Below are positions 26,801 to 42,882 of a stretch of 56,196 bases of DNA, one piece after another. Within the stretch, counting starts at the first letter, position 1; each line of letters starts with the position of its first letter. This DNA comes from Trichoplax adhaerens (Eukaryota; Placozoa; Uniplacotomia; Trichoplacea; Trichoplacidae). The notes beneath the pieces were generated by a model. That model was not told the DNA's origin, did not search any database, and saw only the letters and a list, made by a program, of their open reading frames with translations. Made by a program: the position numbers and the translations under genes. The stretch covers positions 3,154,518 to 3,210,713 of the forward strand of contig NW_002060951.1 in the NCBI RefSeq assembly GCF_000150275.1, read 5' to 3'.

Positions 26801-29800
26801 CACATCACAAACTTGATCATCTCTTTCGTGAATTAGCAAATAACTAGTAGACTCTGCACCCCTATTACATATATATTATAACCTTTCATATGCAATAATT
26901 TCAGATATTTCTGTTTCACCTGATTTCTTTGTTGGTTATTAAGTTCGTACTTAGTTTTATCGCTGCGCTTTTCTTCATTTCGAATTCTTTGACTGAAATA
27001 ATAAAATGATTGGTTCTAAGCCAACAGTTTATAAGCAGGTATAAGTATCAAGCTTTCTTCATATTGTTAAGTCTACCAATGCTACCAGAAGATTCTTTCA
27101 ACATATCTGGAGTGTACCTCTGGAGAAATTATCATATTTTACTTTAGGATTGGATTTAAAAACGAGACATAAAATATAACATGATACGAGTATAGCTCAT
27201 CCAAACCGATGGATCTTCTTCATTCGATTTCAATAGCTGGACGGATACATTCCTGTCAATTACATTAAATTTAAATAGTTTATAAGCACACGATAAAGAT
27301 ATAAAGGATGCAAGCTCTATCGAATGCTGAAGAAAGATGTATTTTGTACTTCTTTTTTAAATTAGCTTCTTGAACGCGAATGCGTCTTACGTCATAAGGT
27401 GAGATTTCATCTTCAGCCTAGCAATAAAACCTTTCATTAATACGCTTTGATGTATGGACATTAAGTCATGGTCTTATTTACGATAGTCAATAATGTCGTA
27501 TTATAGGATTTAATAAGAAAAGGCAAACTTTCCTATATATTTAATATCTTAGGGATTAGATAAACCATGTAAATATTAAATTATTTGCTACTAATTAGTT
27601 GTTAAACCTCCAATTACTTCAATAATATATTGGTAAATTTTTTAACTGGAATATCATACAAAGTTAACCATACCATGAAATGCTTTGATCTGCTATTTTA
27701 AAGGAAGCTGTTTGTTTAGATGTAGTCCAGAGTGAATAACATAGCATACAGCCATACAACTAAGTTTTACTATGATTCAGTCGATAGTGACCATACCGTA
27801 TTAAATGTTGCGAAAAGCCGATAACATACATTCCAAGCATCTCATCAAATCGAAATTACAGTTAGGCAGTTATTTGAATACCTTAAAAATGTAATCGTAA
27901 TCTTGAATAAAACGAAGAACAAGGCCATTAAGTTTCTCTTGTTCAATAAATCCAGTTGGAGTAGTCGGCGATCTAACAATTTTAGGCGCAATTAGTTACG
28001 GTTAGCTATAAGATTAGATTAAATACCTTTTACTACAGTTGTCTAATTATGTTCATCCTGTATAACATAGCGTGGTATGACAAAGTGTAACCTTACTGAT
28101 AACGATAACTACTCTTAATTCTTAAGTTGGTAATGTGGCAAGATTTGGTTTTAATGCGGTAAGATCACATTATTAACCTGTAATTTCCATTAAGGAATGC
28201 ACAGATAACTTACATGACGTTAATTAATTATTAACATAGCAGCATACGCATATTTGTTCTTTAAATCTATATTAGACGACAAAATCCTGGCATAGTTTAT
28301 CATAAGTTGTGTATACAGTATGTATTGTGCTTGTGAGAGATTTCGTACTTGGGATATAGGATGAAACTGTTTTATCCTTTAAGCTGCTTAAGGTTTGGAT
28401 GTAAGGATGATAAATTAGTAACCGCATTTATGCCTGTAATATTTAGTATGAAACTATAGATTCCTTGGTAAATTTTTACGAAGCAAATTGTGAATATTTC
28501 ACATCGGAAAAAGGTGCTCATTATAAGACTCTAAAATATACATGAATGTGCAGTATAGCGTTTGTGATATCTTGTAGTTAATTAATGTTACAGTATAGGA
28601 ATTTTGATACCGTTAATATATATGAATAAAATACGGACATTATCTACAGAGACATTTTTACTTAAAGAGAATCTTAAAATAACAAAATATTGCTGTAGAA
28701 AGCTATCGGGTTAATAACATAGTTCGATTTAAAATTTTGATGTTTAACAGTACATGGACACCAATACTGTAGTGAGTAACGTTATTAAAATCTATATACG
28801 AGTACTGTATGTAATTCACATTACAGCACTGCTGTAGTTAGCCGGGAGTTGGATAAGACTTTTATCTTCAACTAGATCAATAAAGTTGTGTGCAATACGT
28901 ATAACAAATACGTTATATGTTACAATACAGTATTCCTTTGCTTGTCAATACAAGGCAACATAATTGCATCCTATAAAATATACCCGTATACCTGAAAAAG
29001 TTAGGTCCGAAGATTACAGATAAGGCTAAGGAAGTCATTCTGTTCTTGTCTATAATATACCAACAGAGTAAAAAATATAAAGTTACAGAAATAGTGTTTC
29101 TTTGTCGTATCAAGTACACTCTTAGATCGCAACTACAACGGTAATAATGCTAATTTAAAATGGTGTGTTAACGAACCTTCGTTTAAAGAAACATCAACCA
29201 GGAATTTACACAAATATTTTAATAAGTTATAATTGGGCTTTGGTAAACTTTCCACTAACGACCTACACAAATTGATAATAGCAGCATTTATAATACGTAT
29301 ATGTTTTTAAATATCGTAAGAAGCTGAAAGCTGACTTAAAATGCCTTTTCGTATCACAGTTTAAAATGAATGTGTAATATTGTACTGTGCAAAATTGCAA
29401 TGAATGCAATACCAATAAGTTATCAATAATAATATACAAGGATATAGTAATATACAGTACATCGAATATGCAGATAATATAGTGTCGCTGTAAAAGATAC
29501 TCATCGGTAAACATTAAAATTATTAAGATTGAATTTTAGCGATACCTCAATCTTGTTCTCCAAAGATCTTTATCCATTACACCTTCTGTTACCGAATGTA
29601 TGACCGAAGCCCATATCCGTTAATATTTTTATTGTAAAAGAGATTGATTTCAAAGCAATTTTTTATAACAATTTAGTACTATTTATTGTTGTTATACAAT
29701 TTGTCAGCTTCACTAGGGAATATATATATAGATCGTAATACATATATGCTGCACATAAATGCATGAATAGGATTAAACACTATATATGTACTTATATAAT

Positions 29801-32633
29801 AACTGTATAGTAGTGCTTGTAATACTGTAAGTGATAACGTGGTAAAAGGCGGACTGATAATTTACTAATTGTAGTGCGAAGTATAAATTGTAATCGTATC
29901 GAGGTGTAACCTGATGTAGCTATAAATACCGTTCATCAACAATAAATATCAGTTACAAATCTCACTCACGGAGTGAATTCATTGCTAAAAACATAATAAA
30001 TGTCGACTTTTGTTTAATAAATTGATAGATCTCAGGAGTAAGATTACGCTTAGCATGTAATGCTCTATGGAGTTTCAATAACGTGACAGGATTAGAGTTG
30101 TGGATTACCAGATTTTTAGGTATTTATATTTATCGCGTTAGATATATCAATACGACATTATAACTTTAACTTAGGCTAAAGTGAATTCAAGTTGTATAGT
30201 ATCGTGCTATTGATGAGTTTAACAAACTAATTTCATTGAGATACTTAATACACTCATTATACTGTAAATGGCAAGAGTTAAATAGGTTTTCTGTTTACAT
30301 AGCATGCAATTGTATAATCATTATTGCGTGGCGTAGTGAGTTTACTGATTGCTTAGCGGTTTCCAATAAAGTTTAGTAGCATTCTGTATCAACCAGTATG
30401 CATGTAATCAATGATCATGAGCGCTATGTACCGTAAACTAAGGAGTAGTTTGTAATTTTGCGAAATGGCCAGGAATTTCGTATAGCTGCCGATTATAAAC
30501 TATCTACAGTATACTGTACGTTAAATATTATATACACTGTATCAACCCGGTATACAGTACATACTTTGTCGTGTTAATTACGCCCGTAGCAATATTATTA
30601 CCGTGACTTACCATCAATCGCATGTTTCAAATATAGGTGGTAATGTGTACTTGTTGGTATTAGAGATCCGTGTAATTCTCTCTAAAATCAGACACGTAAG
30701 TATTATGGATAAGCAGTATGTTAACAAGGTATACCAAGGTGGAATGTATATTACTATACTGCTTTGAAGTGTGAAAAGAATTCGCATGATGCAAGTTTTT
30801 ACTGACAACAAAATGCTACTAAAATAGTTAAATCACTGGAATCTTCAATGAATATGAAGTTGATCTAAGGATTACAATAATTTCTTATTATGAGATGTGC
30901 GTACATTCGCTATATCACAAGGTCAAATTGAGACTAAAAAATCAAATGGAAGCAACATGAACATTAATTAAATTGCAAAAGTCAGAGAACAGTGGATTAT
31001 TCATGTTAAGCGATTGATTTCTAACAGGCATTAGAATAACAAAGCGAAATTTTTGGAACAACTATGTAAGAAGAAATCACTGTGAGTCTCTGAGTAGTAC
31101 ACTATGCTTTACCGTAGTTTACAAATGCGACTAGAAGGTCCTGAGGTACAGTGTATAATGACTACATTTATAGAGTATTAATAAAAGATGTTAAAATTTC
31201 AAGTGCAAACGATATCATTTATAGAAAGCTGTGCGATCATTTAGCGTAAGCTAAGCTGAACCGCTAAATGTGGCTTCCAAATATATTATAATTATAATAT
31301 TCTTATTAGTGTCACGCTAAATAGAATAGAAACAGTAGAATCTGTAATGTTGGGAGGTTTATCATAGTCTTTAGTCGTTATTTTTCACTTACAAGGAATA
31401 ATTTTAACAAGCTCGCAACAGCCATCACGTCTCCAAGCTGTTCCAAATCGACATCTTCCTCTACGGGAATTAATTGGTAAAGAAATTCGGAACGAACAGT
31501 ATTGTAAATAGAGAGCACGAACAGTTAGCTGAAGTAAATACTTGCGGAGAATGTGAAATTCACGTTTCATTGTAAGGGCTGATTTGTTATATAGTAGTCG
31601 TATAATAAATTACTGATTTCCATGATAGACTACTGCTTATGATTACATTAGCCATCACACTTACGCTTGTCGAAGAGATTTTTAAGTTTATCAACGAGGT
31701 TAACGGAGCCGTTAATTCGAAAAATTCCCTCATGCCTAATCCCTACGAATTTAGTTTGCGTTAGTTAATCAGGCAAGCAACGTGTGCATGTTGTATGGAT
31801 GCTAAATACAACCTTATCGTTTGTCGCGGTTGATTTATATTACGAATTTATCATGCAGTAACATTATACTGTATATGTGCAATAAATGTGTAATAATGAG
31901 TTTGAAACCCTAAGATTTGTGATCCACCAACTCGCAATTTGAATTATTAAAATAGAGCAAATCTCTGACGTGACACAAAATGGTCAACATAGCTTTTAAC
32001 CTTAAAAGGTAGCATTTATTATGAAGCCTACTAGCGTACTGCACTATTCATTGGACTACTGTAATTGCTCCCTTCAGGATATCTCAGGATAAATAATGTC
32101 AATAAGTACACGAAACAGCTATGGATCCAGCCAGATAAGTGATGTTGAAGTGTACATGTTTAATATTTTATATTTAATGTACTGGAAAGACTCGAGGAAA
32201 CAGTCGATAAGAAAAATAACTACTGCAACTTGTCTGTAGGAATAGGAAAAATTCTGCATTATTGCTTGTGATTATACTGCAAACTAGAGACTCTAGGGTC
32301 TCTACTGTACAGTGTATGTATGAGAGTATGTTTATAGTTATCTTGCTATAATTAAATACCATGTTTTCGAATATATTCAACAATTCTTTCAACGATAATG
32401 GGAATTTCGGTATTTGGTGTTCTGCGGAGTAAGTCCTCCAAAGAGGTGGAAAAGGTTTTAGTACCTGTAGATTGCCCATGATAGAACTCATTAGTTACCT
32501 TCTCATAATATGATACTGTATGAAATATTCTTATATACAGTAATTAATACGTAAATACGAGTATACGTATTTACAGACTTTGTTTTTTCTTGACAAGAGG
32601 GGTAGTAATAATCTTCTTCACTTTCGTATTCAT
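17884..32633 (-). CDS. FAM13A: FAM13 family protein with N-terminal RhoGAP domain
   Basis: Probable GTPase activator for Rho-type G proteins. Exons 5' to 3': 32579-32633 (ATG), 32360-32464, 31665-31742, 31393-31460, 30612-30681, 29546-29585, 29177-29262, 28992-29049, 27882-27972, 27350-27417, 26883-26992, 25650-25770, 24983-25052, 24479-24562, 23904-24103, 22949-22974, 22777-22818, 22636-22694, 22301-22352, 20652-20740, 19860-19957, 19650-19731, 18553-18647, 18291-18432, 18129-18183, 17884-17952. About 703 residues. RhoGAP, about residues 20-220: EGIFRING with arginine finger near R62, MAVASLLKLFL, RELHGSLIPT, NYNLLKYLCKFL, NRMTSLALSVIFGPNFF. Later FAM13 signatures: LEMAIRECIDTYL, IKRQEAGRPADL, LQLQKILLKYETHFGKP, AKPIYDRYRKLKKLL, ELKHFENCFSDKNGR, DRVPLAQQYHEYKLL. 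The order matches vertebrate FAM13A. Two junctions are weak: the donor of 19860-19957 (the alternative at 19874 breaks the frame) and 18553-18647 to 18291-18432, which is off by one base. Exon 24983-25052 is the least certain. Confidence 0.9.
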
Positions 32634-32911
32634 TGCAGAATTTCTGAAGGCAGAGACAGCAACTGTATTTCGAATTTGTATTCAGCCTTTACCGTTGATA
32701 CTTACACTGTACTGAAATGCTCCTATATCGATACTTTGTTACGGTATAATAGCTCAGGTAACTAAAGTAGTAGAATTATATGAAATATAAAGCGTAGCCT
32801 ATCAACCCTGGAGGTATGTGAGTGCTGATATACCGCCCATCGAAGCGTAAATGATAACCTCGGGTTTATAATGTCTTATTACTGCATACATTCTATGAAC
32901 GTTTCAGGTCT

Positions 32912-33151
32912 TCTGTACAGTACAGTACACATAGCAGTCAGGTCCGACTATACAGTACAGCGTAGTAGAAATTCCATACTGTACTGTACGATAAACCGTA
33001 CAGTGTTGTACAGTACAGTATACAGTATACAATATCACGTAGTGTGGCCCTTTTGGCACGTTACAGTATCTACAGTCCTGACGTTCTAACTGTCCATTTA
33101 CAGCAGCAAAGTGTACGAAAAGAATATACAGTACAGTACAGTACAGTACAG
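32912..33151. repeat. GTACTGTAC palindrome cluster upstream of FAM13
   Basis: Overlapping TACTGTAC/GTACAGTAC units with perfect palindromes such as GTACAGTACAGTAC at 33130-33150. The cluster begins about 280 bp upstream of the FAM13 start codon at 32633 (minus strand) and about 730 bp beyond the likely CDKL2 stop. It is therefore in the FAM13 promoter region. No plus-strand gene is seen on the other side. Confidence 0.8.
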
Positions 33152-33879
33152 CTTTGCATAGAGAAGTGGTTGAGACTTTGAGACTATGTGTTAGACCCTT
33201 CAAGGCAACTGGGACAGTTCATACATAGATGTTGATATTTATTTATAAGTACTACATAGTAAATTTTATTGTAGTGGATTATACCGGACTCTCTCAGGTC
33301 TAGTTGTAGGCTAATAAGAATCGCAAGCAGAAGCGGTAAAGCTGGCAGTCGAACATTAATGAAAAGATTTTTAAATATTTTTTTATTAACTGCAAAGCGT
33401 AGCTTGTTGTTCTTAGCATCATTTTAAATTTTAATGAGTTAATTACACACGGATTATTTCGAAAGTTAAAAATTTATACTTATGCTATGTTGCAGTATAA
33501 GTTGAGGACTAGATAAAAATTGTGGAACGTTAGGAAAACATTTGGATTACTTTTATTTACAATTTAAGTTCGTTAATTGCGCTATTGTATACACTACAGC
33601 ATATCTAACTTTACGTAAAAATAGTAAACTTTCGAATATGATTTCATTAATTTTCAAGGCGAAATTGTCCTTGCTTAGTGCATTGTAATTTGGTCCGGCT
33701 ATGGAATTCCGTCTTAAAATAAAAAGGACTAATTTCCAAATATTTGAGGACTAATTGCTTTGTTTACAAATTGAGAATATTTGCAATAGTTCTTAATTGG
33801 GATCATATCACTTAGAAACATATACCAACTTATGAGATTGTGGCTAAAATTTAATTTATGTTTATTAGCTCAATCAGTT

Positions 33880-37179
<3,300 letters not shown>

Positions 37180-38121
37180 TTACCATGGATATTCAATTGC
37201 TGCTTTTTCATTGGTATCAACGACAGAATACGCTGGATGTGGCATGTGGATCTGGACTTAAAATGGTTTTGCCCATTCTAATTAAACTTAAACTTATGCT
37301 GCAATACGAAAAGAACGATTCAGGTTCCTTTGACAATACGGCCAGGAAGGTACCAAAAAATGTATTAAGTTCACCAAGGCCTCTGAATAATATAATGAAA
37401 ACATTACATCAATTTGTCACTTTGATCGCGTTTTTGGATCGTGTAGCGTAGCTCAAGTATCAATATTATCATCTATACAGTTACGTGGTAATGGCTTTTC
37501 TGTGTATCAAAGTTAATGACAATGCAGTAATACTTGATGAAAAATTAAAGTGTCTACAATTACAATATACTCGTATTGTTAAAGAAGCAATATACAAACT
37601 CATGCCTACAGATTTTTAGTTCTTTTATTTACAGTTAGTAATAGTACATAGTGTATGTCAATTATATTTACAAAAAATTTGTAATAAGATTAATGTTTAT
37701 GATTAATTATTTAAGATTCGCAATCGGAAAAAAATGTGAATACAGTACCTTGACATCCGATAATATCGTTATGATGGATTACGTTATGACTATAGACGAT
37801 CCAGAGTTTTATTACTTTTCATCAATTAGCAGTAGGCTTGTTAAGTTATTTATGTATTTGTTTTATAGATTGTATTTATGTCTAATCCTAATAATAACTT
37901 ATGTACAGTCGTGGCTAATCTGATGAATTCTAAGAACTGGCACAATCAGTTTATGGCTTATTCAGTACTGACTTTAATGTCATTGCTATTTTTTTGTGTC
38001 TGCGGACTACTGAGTTAACAAGTACGGTATCCACTTTCCTTTCAGGAGAATATTGTACTGTAACATATACCGGAGAAGAGTTAGATTCGTTGCTTAGCAA
38101 CGGCGATTGATGACCGCGGAT
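37180..38121. other. CDKL2/KLHL2 intergenic, left part
   Basis: No supported gene. Plus-strand open frames at 37185-37451 (88 codons) and 37651-37923 (90 codons) have no splice context. The first contains LDVACGSG, which resembles a methyltransferase motif I, but nothing else in the frame supports that. Most of this is probably 5' UTR and promoter of CDKL2. Confidence 0.5.
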
Positions 38122-38552
38122 TGTACTGTACAGTACAGTACACTTTACTCAGAACTGAACTACAGTACTATACTGTACTGTACAGTACTGTACATTATGC
38201 AGGGGGAATCCCTACTAAGGGATTAGGGATGTTTATGCGATAAACGTACAGTATACTGTACAGTACTGTACTGTACAGTATAATCATATCAGCGATTTTG
38301 AATTATCTTTTCCCTTCCTTCCCTTTACTACAGTATACTGTACTGTATTCTTAGTAATCTACAGTGTGATTCACTCATTATGACTGAACTCACAAACGGT
38401 AGTAGTGCAGTACAGTACAGTACAGTGCAATGAGAGTCTGAGAGTAAAACCTTATACTGTACCTCCAGTCAGTTCCATTATACAGTACTGTACTGTACTG
38501 TAATGTACTGTAAAGTACAGTATACTGCACAGTGTACACTGTACAGTACAGT
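38122..38552. repeat. GTACTGTAC palindrome cluster between CDKL2 and KLHL2
   Basis: Many overlapping TACTGTAC/GTACAGTA units in several sub-blocks (38122-38142, 38161-38194, 38249-38282, 38331-38348, 38406-38427, 38480-38552), separated by unique sequence. It ends 170 bp before the KLHL2 start codon and begins about 940 bp upstream of the CDKL2 start. It lies in a divergent promoter interval. Confidence 0.8.
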
Positions 38553-38722
38553 CGGAGTACTTAAGTGCCTTTCAGAAGTGAGTCACTGCTATTATTACTG
38601 TGTAATGTGAAAGTGTTAAGATAATAAAATGGATGATAAGTTTAAGTTCTAATTATTATATATTATTTCTATTTATGGCTGATCGTGAATTGCAGCATGT
38701 TTATGATTTGATTGATTGAAGC

Positions 38723-41700
38723 ATGTCTAGCAAACTTTACAACAGTGCTAATTTTAAGAATGAGTCCTACAAGGTATGTACTAAGATGCTATTCTGATTA
38801 ATCTATGCAGATTTTACAGCACCGTACGGGCGCTATATAGTATATCGAGTATTGTGATCACTACTTTATGCAATAAAAATTAAATTAATTATATCTTACT
38901 TACTGTTAAACCAATTTACGGGTGCGATTCTGTGCATTGAACAAACCACTAACTTCAAAGATATACAGTACGTACAGTACAGATAAATGATTATTTGCTA
39001 AGATTGTAAGATAGCACCTATACAGAGCTTGCGTTTTGACAGATTTAATAACTTTAGATTAGCTGATCTTCCAACTATCGATTTATATTCGGTTGATCAA
39101 TATCACTGGATTGTCAGTCTAATGCGAATGCTCTACTGCTAATATGGAATTAACGTAAATAGAATTAATTAATCTGTAGTTTATTAATATTGTGAATACT
39201 TTGCGAGTAATAGATACTGTGTATTAGATCAGTTGAAGAACTGATGACATGCATTTTGTGGAGTTTAAAAGGTCAATCACTGGTACTTTGCTACGTCAAA
39301 TTTTACTATTAGAGCTCACAAGTTCTTCTGTATCGTAATACTGTAAATGATAGATAGTTATAATTTTTACTGAAAAAAAGATCAGGTGCCAATGGGAAGT
39401 TAATAGTCTCTGACTCCTCATTCTACTAGTTGATGAATTTCTGTCCGGAAATATATTTAGCATATTGTGATAATAATAAAGTGGTCAGCTGCAGTTTTTT
39501 TTTTATGGGAAATCCATATCTTTGTTGACATCACTGGTAATTTAATAATAACGTAACAATCTTGGTTCTTAGCTGTTCGTATTCCAACTAAATGGATAGA
39601 GTTACGGCAAAATTAAAAGTTTATATTGTATTGCTTAAGTTAGCAAATTAATAGTGTTTTGGTAGTTGTGAACACCGAACTGAAGGCAGATAATCATAAA
39701 AGTAATAAATTTCTTACGCGATGTGCATGTACTGTACAGTATGTCATATTATCGTGAGAACACATGTATACGTTAGATACTAATATCTACAACAACGGTC
39801 AAAACATATAGCGTAAACTGCACTTGCTATATGTATAGCTTAGTTGTTGCCATGGAATATATTTTAAAGATTGTCTTTTAATTTCTATAGGCTATTTACT
39901 CCCTTTGGAAGGAACGAAAATTGTGTGACGTGACAATATATTCAGGGAATAAAAAGATAGAAGCGCATCGAATTATTCTTGCCGCTTGCTCTCCGTATTT
40001 TTGTGCGTTATTCACGTCCAATTTAATTGAATCAGGACAAGCGAGTGTAACACTACACGAAATTGATGCGGATGCTTTAGAAGTTCTTATCCATTACGCT
40101 TATACTGCAGAAGTGGAAATTTCGGAGGCCAATGTCCAGGTTATAATGTACATAAGATCTTTCATCTATGGCACATTTTGATTATTAATCCCATATGCAA
40201 TTAGTCAGTCAATTTATAGTTTATCAGTTGTCTAAGCGATGCCATTCAAAATTTTTGTGCGTTATTTGTATAATTACTAAATTCGAGATATATGGAAATG
40301 CTGAAAAAGTTATGTTTTACAACAGTTTTGGATATATACATATCTAACTGCGTGGGTCCCCAACAAAAACCATATGTAGAACCTACTCATATGGTTTAAG
40401 ATCTGCAGTAGATTTCTTCTTTTTAAAAATTGGAGTTTAATATTTTGAATGCATTGATAACGTTGTCAAAGTATTACGTAGCAGAGTACTTCCGATTATT
40501 CAGTACTCTAGTGATAATGCCTGGATTCGATTAAACATTTCAGGCTCTACTTCCTGCGGCAAGCTTGTTACTGCTCCATGATGTACGAGAAAATTGCTGT
40601 GAATTTCTTCTTTCTAAATTGCATCCTTCGAATTGTCTTGGGTTCCGCCGTTTTGCCGACGTTCATTCTTGTCATGATCTCAAAGTAAAAGCGCATAATT
40701 TTGCATTAGGTACATTTACTGAAGTGGTAGAATTTGAAGAGTTTCTGAATCTACCATTAAGTGAAATCTGTGAGTTGGTTTCGGATGATGGAGTACGGGT
40801 GGCTTGCGAAGAGCAGGTTAGTTGTAAGCTCCTTCAAAATGTATGCTGCTTGAATTTAACGAAGCTGCACGCGATATAAGATTGTCTCTCAACTTTGCGT
40901 AGGATAAAATAGCCGTTAAAGTGCGTGTAGTTGCTTGAATTTTAACATTAGATCCTTCGCTATTAGCCTAAGTGACTAATAGACATCGTTAATAAAATGA
41001 TCTATCTACTTCAATTTCGAAAGATTTTCGAAGCTGTGTTGAAATGGGTTCAGCATGATATTGCGCATCGGAGTGTCCATATGGCTGAATTATTTAGATA
41101 TATTCGTTTGCCTTTGCTTCCTAAAGAGTATCTTGTAAATTTAGTGGAATCGGAGTTACTAAACGGTAGTAACTTAGAATGTAAAGACTTCCTAATTGAG
41201 GCTATGAAATTTCATTTACTCCCTAATCATCGGCGTGTTTCCTATCGCTCTCCGCGTACTAGGCCTCGTAAATTTTTTTCTAGTACCACGGTTAGTAGGG
41301 ACGGATTTCTAACATTATCACGCATTTAGAAGTACTGTACATAGTTCGAATAAAATTGAATAAATATCAGAGAGGCACATTCAATTTTTGTCTAGGTTAT
41401 GTACGTGATTGGCGGACAGGCGCCGAAAGCGTTAAAAGGTGTTGAACGGTTTGATCGAGAAAGTAATAGTTGGACCGATGTAGCGCCAATGACGAGCCGC
41501 AGATGTCGCGCTGGTATGTGTATATGTACAAGTACTGTATATCCGTCGGCTTCGGTCCAATCACTTGTCATATTCCCTTTGATTGATATGTATTCCAAGA
41601 TATGGTATTAGTTTTGTGGATGTTCAGTAGTTCGTAATTATTTCTATTTCTAAAAATAGCTATATAACTGTGATAATGATAGGCGTGGCAGTGGTTGATG

Positions 41701-42882
41701 GATTGATATATGCCGTTGGTGGTTTTAATGGTTCTTTAAGAGTCCGGACTGTCGACAGTTATGATCCTATTAAGGATCTTTGGCAGCCGGTAGCTAGTAT
41801 GGAATTGCGTAGGAGTACTTTAGGTTAGTTCCTTGCTTGATTATCTAACTGTACGGATTGTTAAATGATATTAATGATTAAATTTGTTCTTAGGTGTTGC
41901 AGAATTGAATGGCTCCATTTATGCTATTGGGGGATTCGATGGCGCTACTGGCTTGAATAGTGCCGAGTGTTTTAATGTCATTACGAACTGCTGGAAAAAT
42001 ATCAGTCCAATGAATACGAGGCGTAGTAGTGTTGGTGTAGCTAGTTTGAATAGATATATATACGCAGTTGGTGGGTATGATGGCTCATCAAGGCAGTGTT
42101 TAAATTCGGTTGAGCAATATGATCCTGCACTAGACGAGTGGAGATTCGTTCGTGAAATGAAAGTAAGGCGAAGCGGTGCAGGAGTTGGTAAGGATGTTCG
42201 TTTGTGCCTTAGGGTTAGGGTTAATCCTTAAAATGCTCATCCGTAACTGACCTAGATGTCAGTGCATTGGTTTTGAATTCTGATAAATACGATTTAGAAT
42301 TTATATCGAGTGTTTGTAAATATATTCAAGTGCAAACTTCGTAGTATGCCGGTAAACTCCACTTTCTTTCTCTAATCCGGAATTTCGTAAATCTGTTCAG
42401 CTGTCTTAGACGGGTTACTATATGCTGTTGGTGGTCATGATGGACCTGATGTACGTAAAAGTGTAGAGTTTTATGACCCAGCTACTAATGAATGGACTGA
42501 AGCGGCGGAAATGAATCTTTGTCGTCGAAATGCAGGTGTTATTTAGTTTACTACTATCACACTGGATAATTTAACATGTTACCTGTATTTAATGTGCATA
42601 TAGTATTTTCTAAACAGCAATTTTAACAATAATTTTCTAAATGTCTTCGCATAAATTATAGCTGTTACCACTGTTGAGGGCTTGTTATATGTTTTTGGAG
42701 GTGATGATGGATCCAAAAATCTAAACTCTGTCGAGTTCTACGATCCGTTTTGCAACAAGTGGACACTATCTGAGGAATCACTTGGAACTGGACGTAGTTA
42801 TGCTGGTGCAGCGACCTTGCAGCTTCCGCGCCACCTTTCCTTACCAGGGGCATTCAGTAGTGACTGCGAGAGTAGCCTGTAG
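38723..42882 (+). CDS. KLHL2: Kelch-like protein 2/3 (BTB-BACK-Kelch)
   Basis: Substrate adaptor for Cullin-3 ubiquitin ligases; vertebrate KLHL2/KLHL3 target WNK kinases and bind actin. Exons: 38723-38773 (MSSKLYNSANFKNESYK), 39891-40139, 40544-40816, 41024-41290, 41396-41513, 41683-41823, 41894-42187, 42401-42535, 42662-42882; all phases close. Product 582 residues (human KLHL2 593). BTB about 25-100 (LCDVTIYSG, AHRIILAACSPYFCALF), BACK about 105-190 (EFLLSKLHPSNCLGFRRFAD), then six Kelch repeats with GG pairs: YVIGGQAPKA, YAVGGFNGSLR, YAIGGFDGATG, YAVGGYDGSSRQC, YAVGGHDGPD, YVFGGDDGSKN. The GGQAPKA and GSLRVRTVDSYDP signatures identify the KLHL2/3 subfamily. The C-terminus departs from the family after GRSYAGA, reading TLQLPRHLSLPGAFSSDCES to the stop; a further intron or a real extension are both possible. 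The first exon is chosen by phase and by similarity of its junction to the BTB entry helix. Confidence 0.95.
42209..42224 (+). repeat. short interstitial telomere repeat
   Basis: TTAGGGTTAGGGTTAA, about 2.5 units of the telomere motif in the same orientation as the terminal array, 21 bases inside a KLHL2 intron. Possible trace of telomerase-mediated break repair, or chance. Confidence 0.7.

Noticed and set aside
37185-37451. 88-codon frame with LDVACGSG, like a methyltransferase motif
   Set aside because: Only one motif, no other methyltransferase features, no splice partners; it lies in the CDKL2 upstream region.
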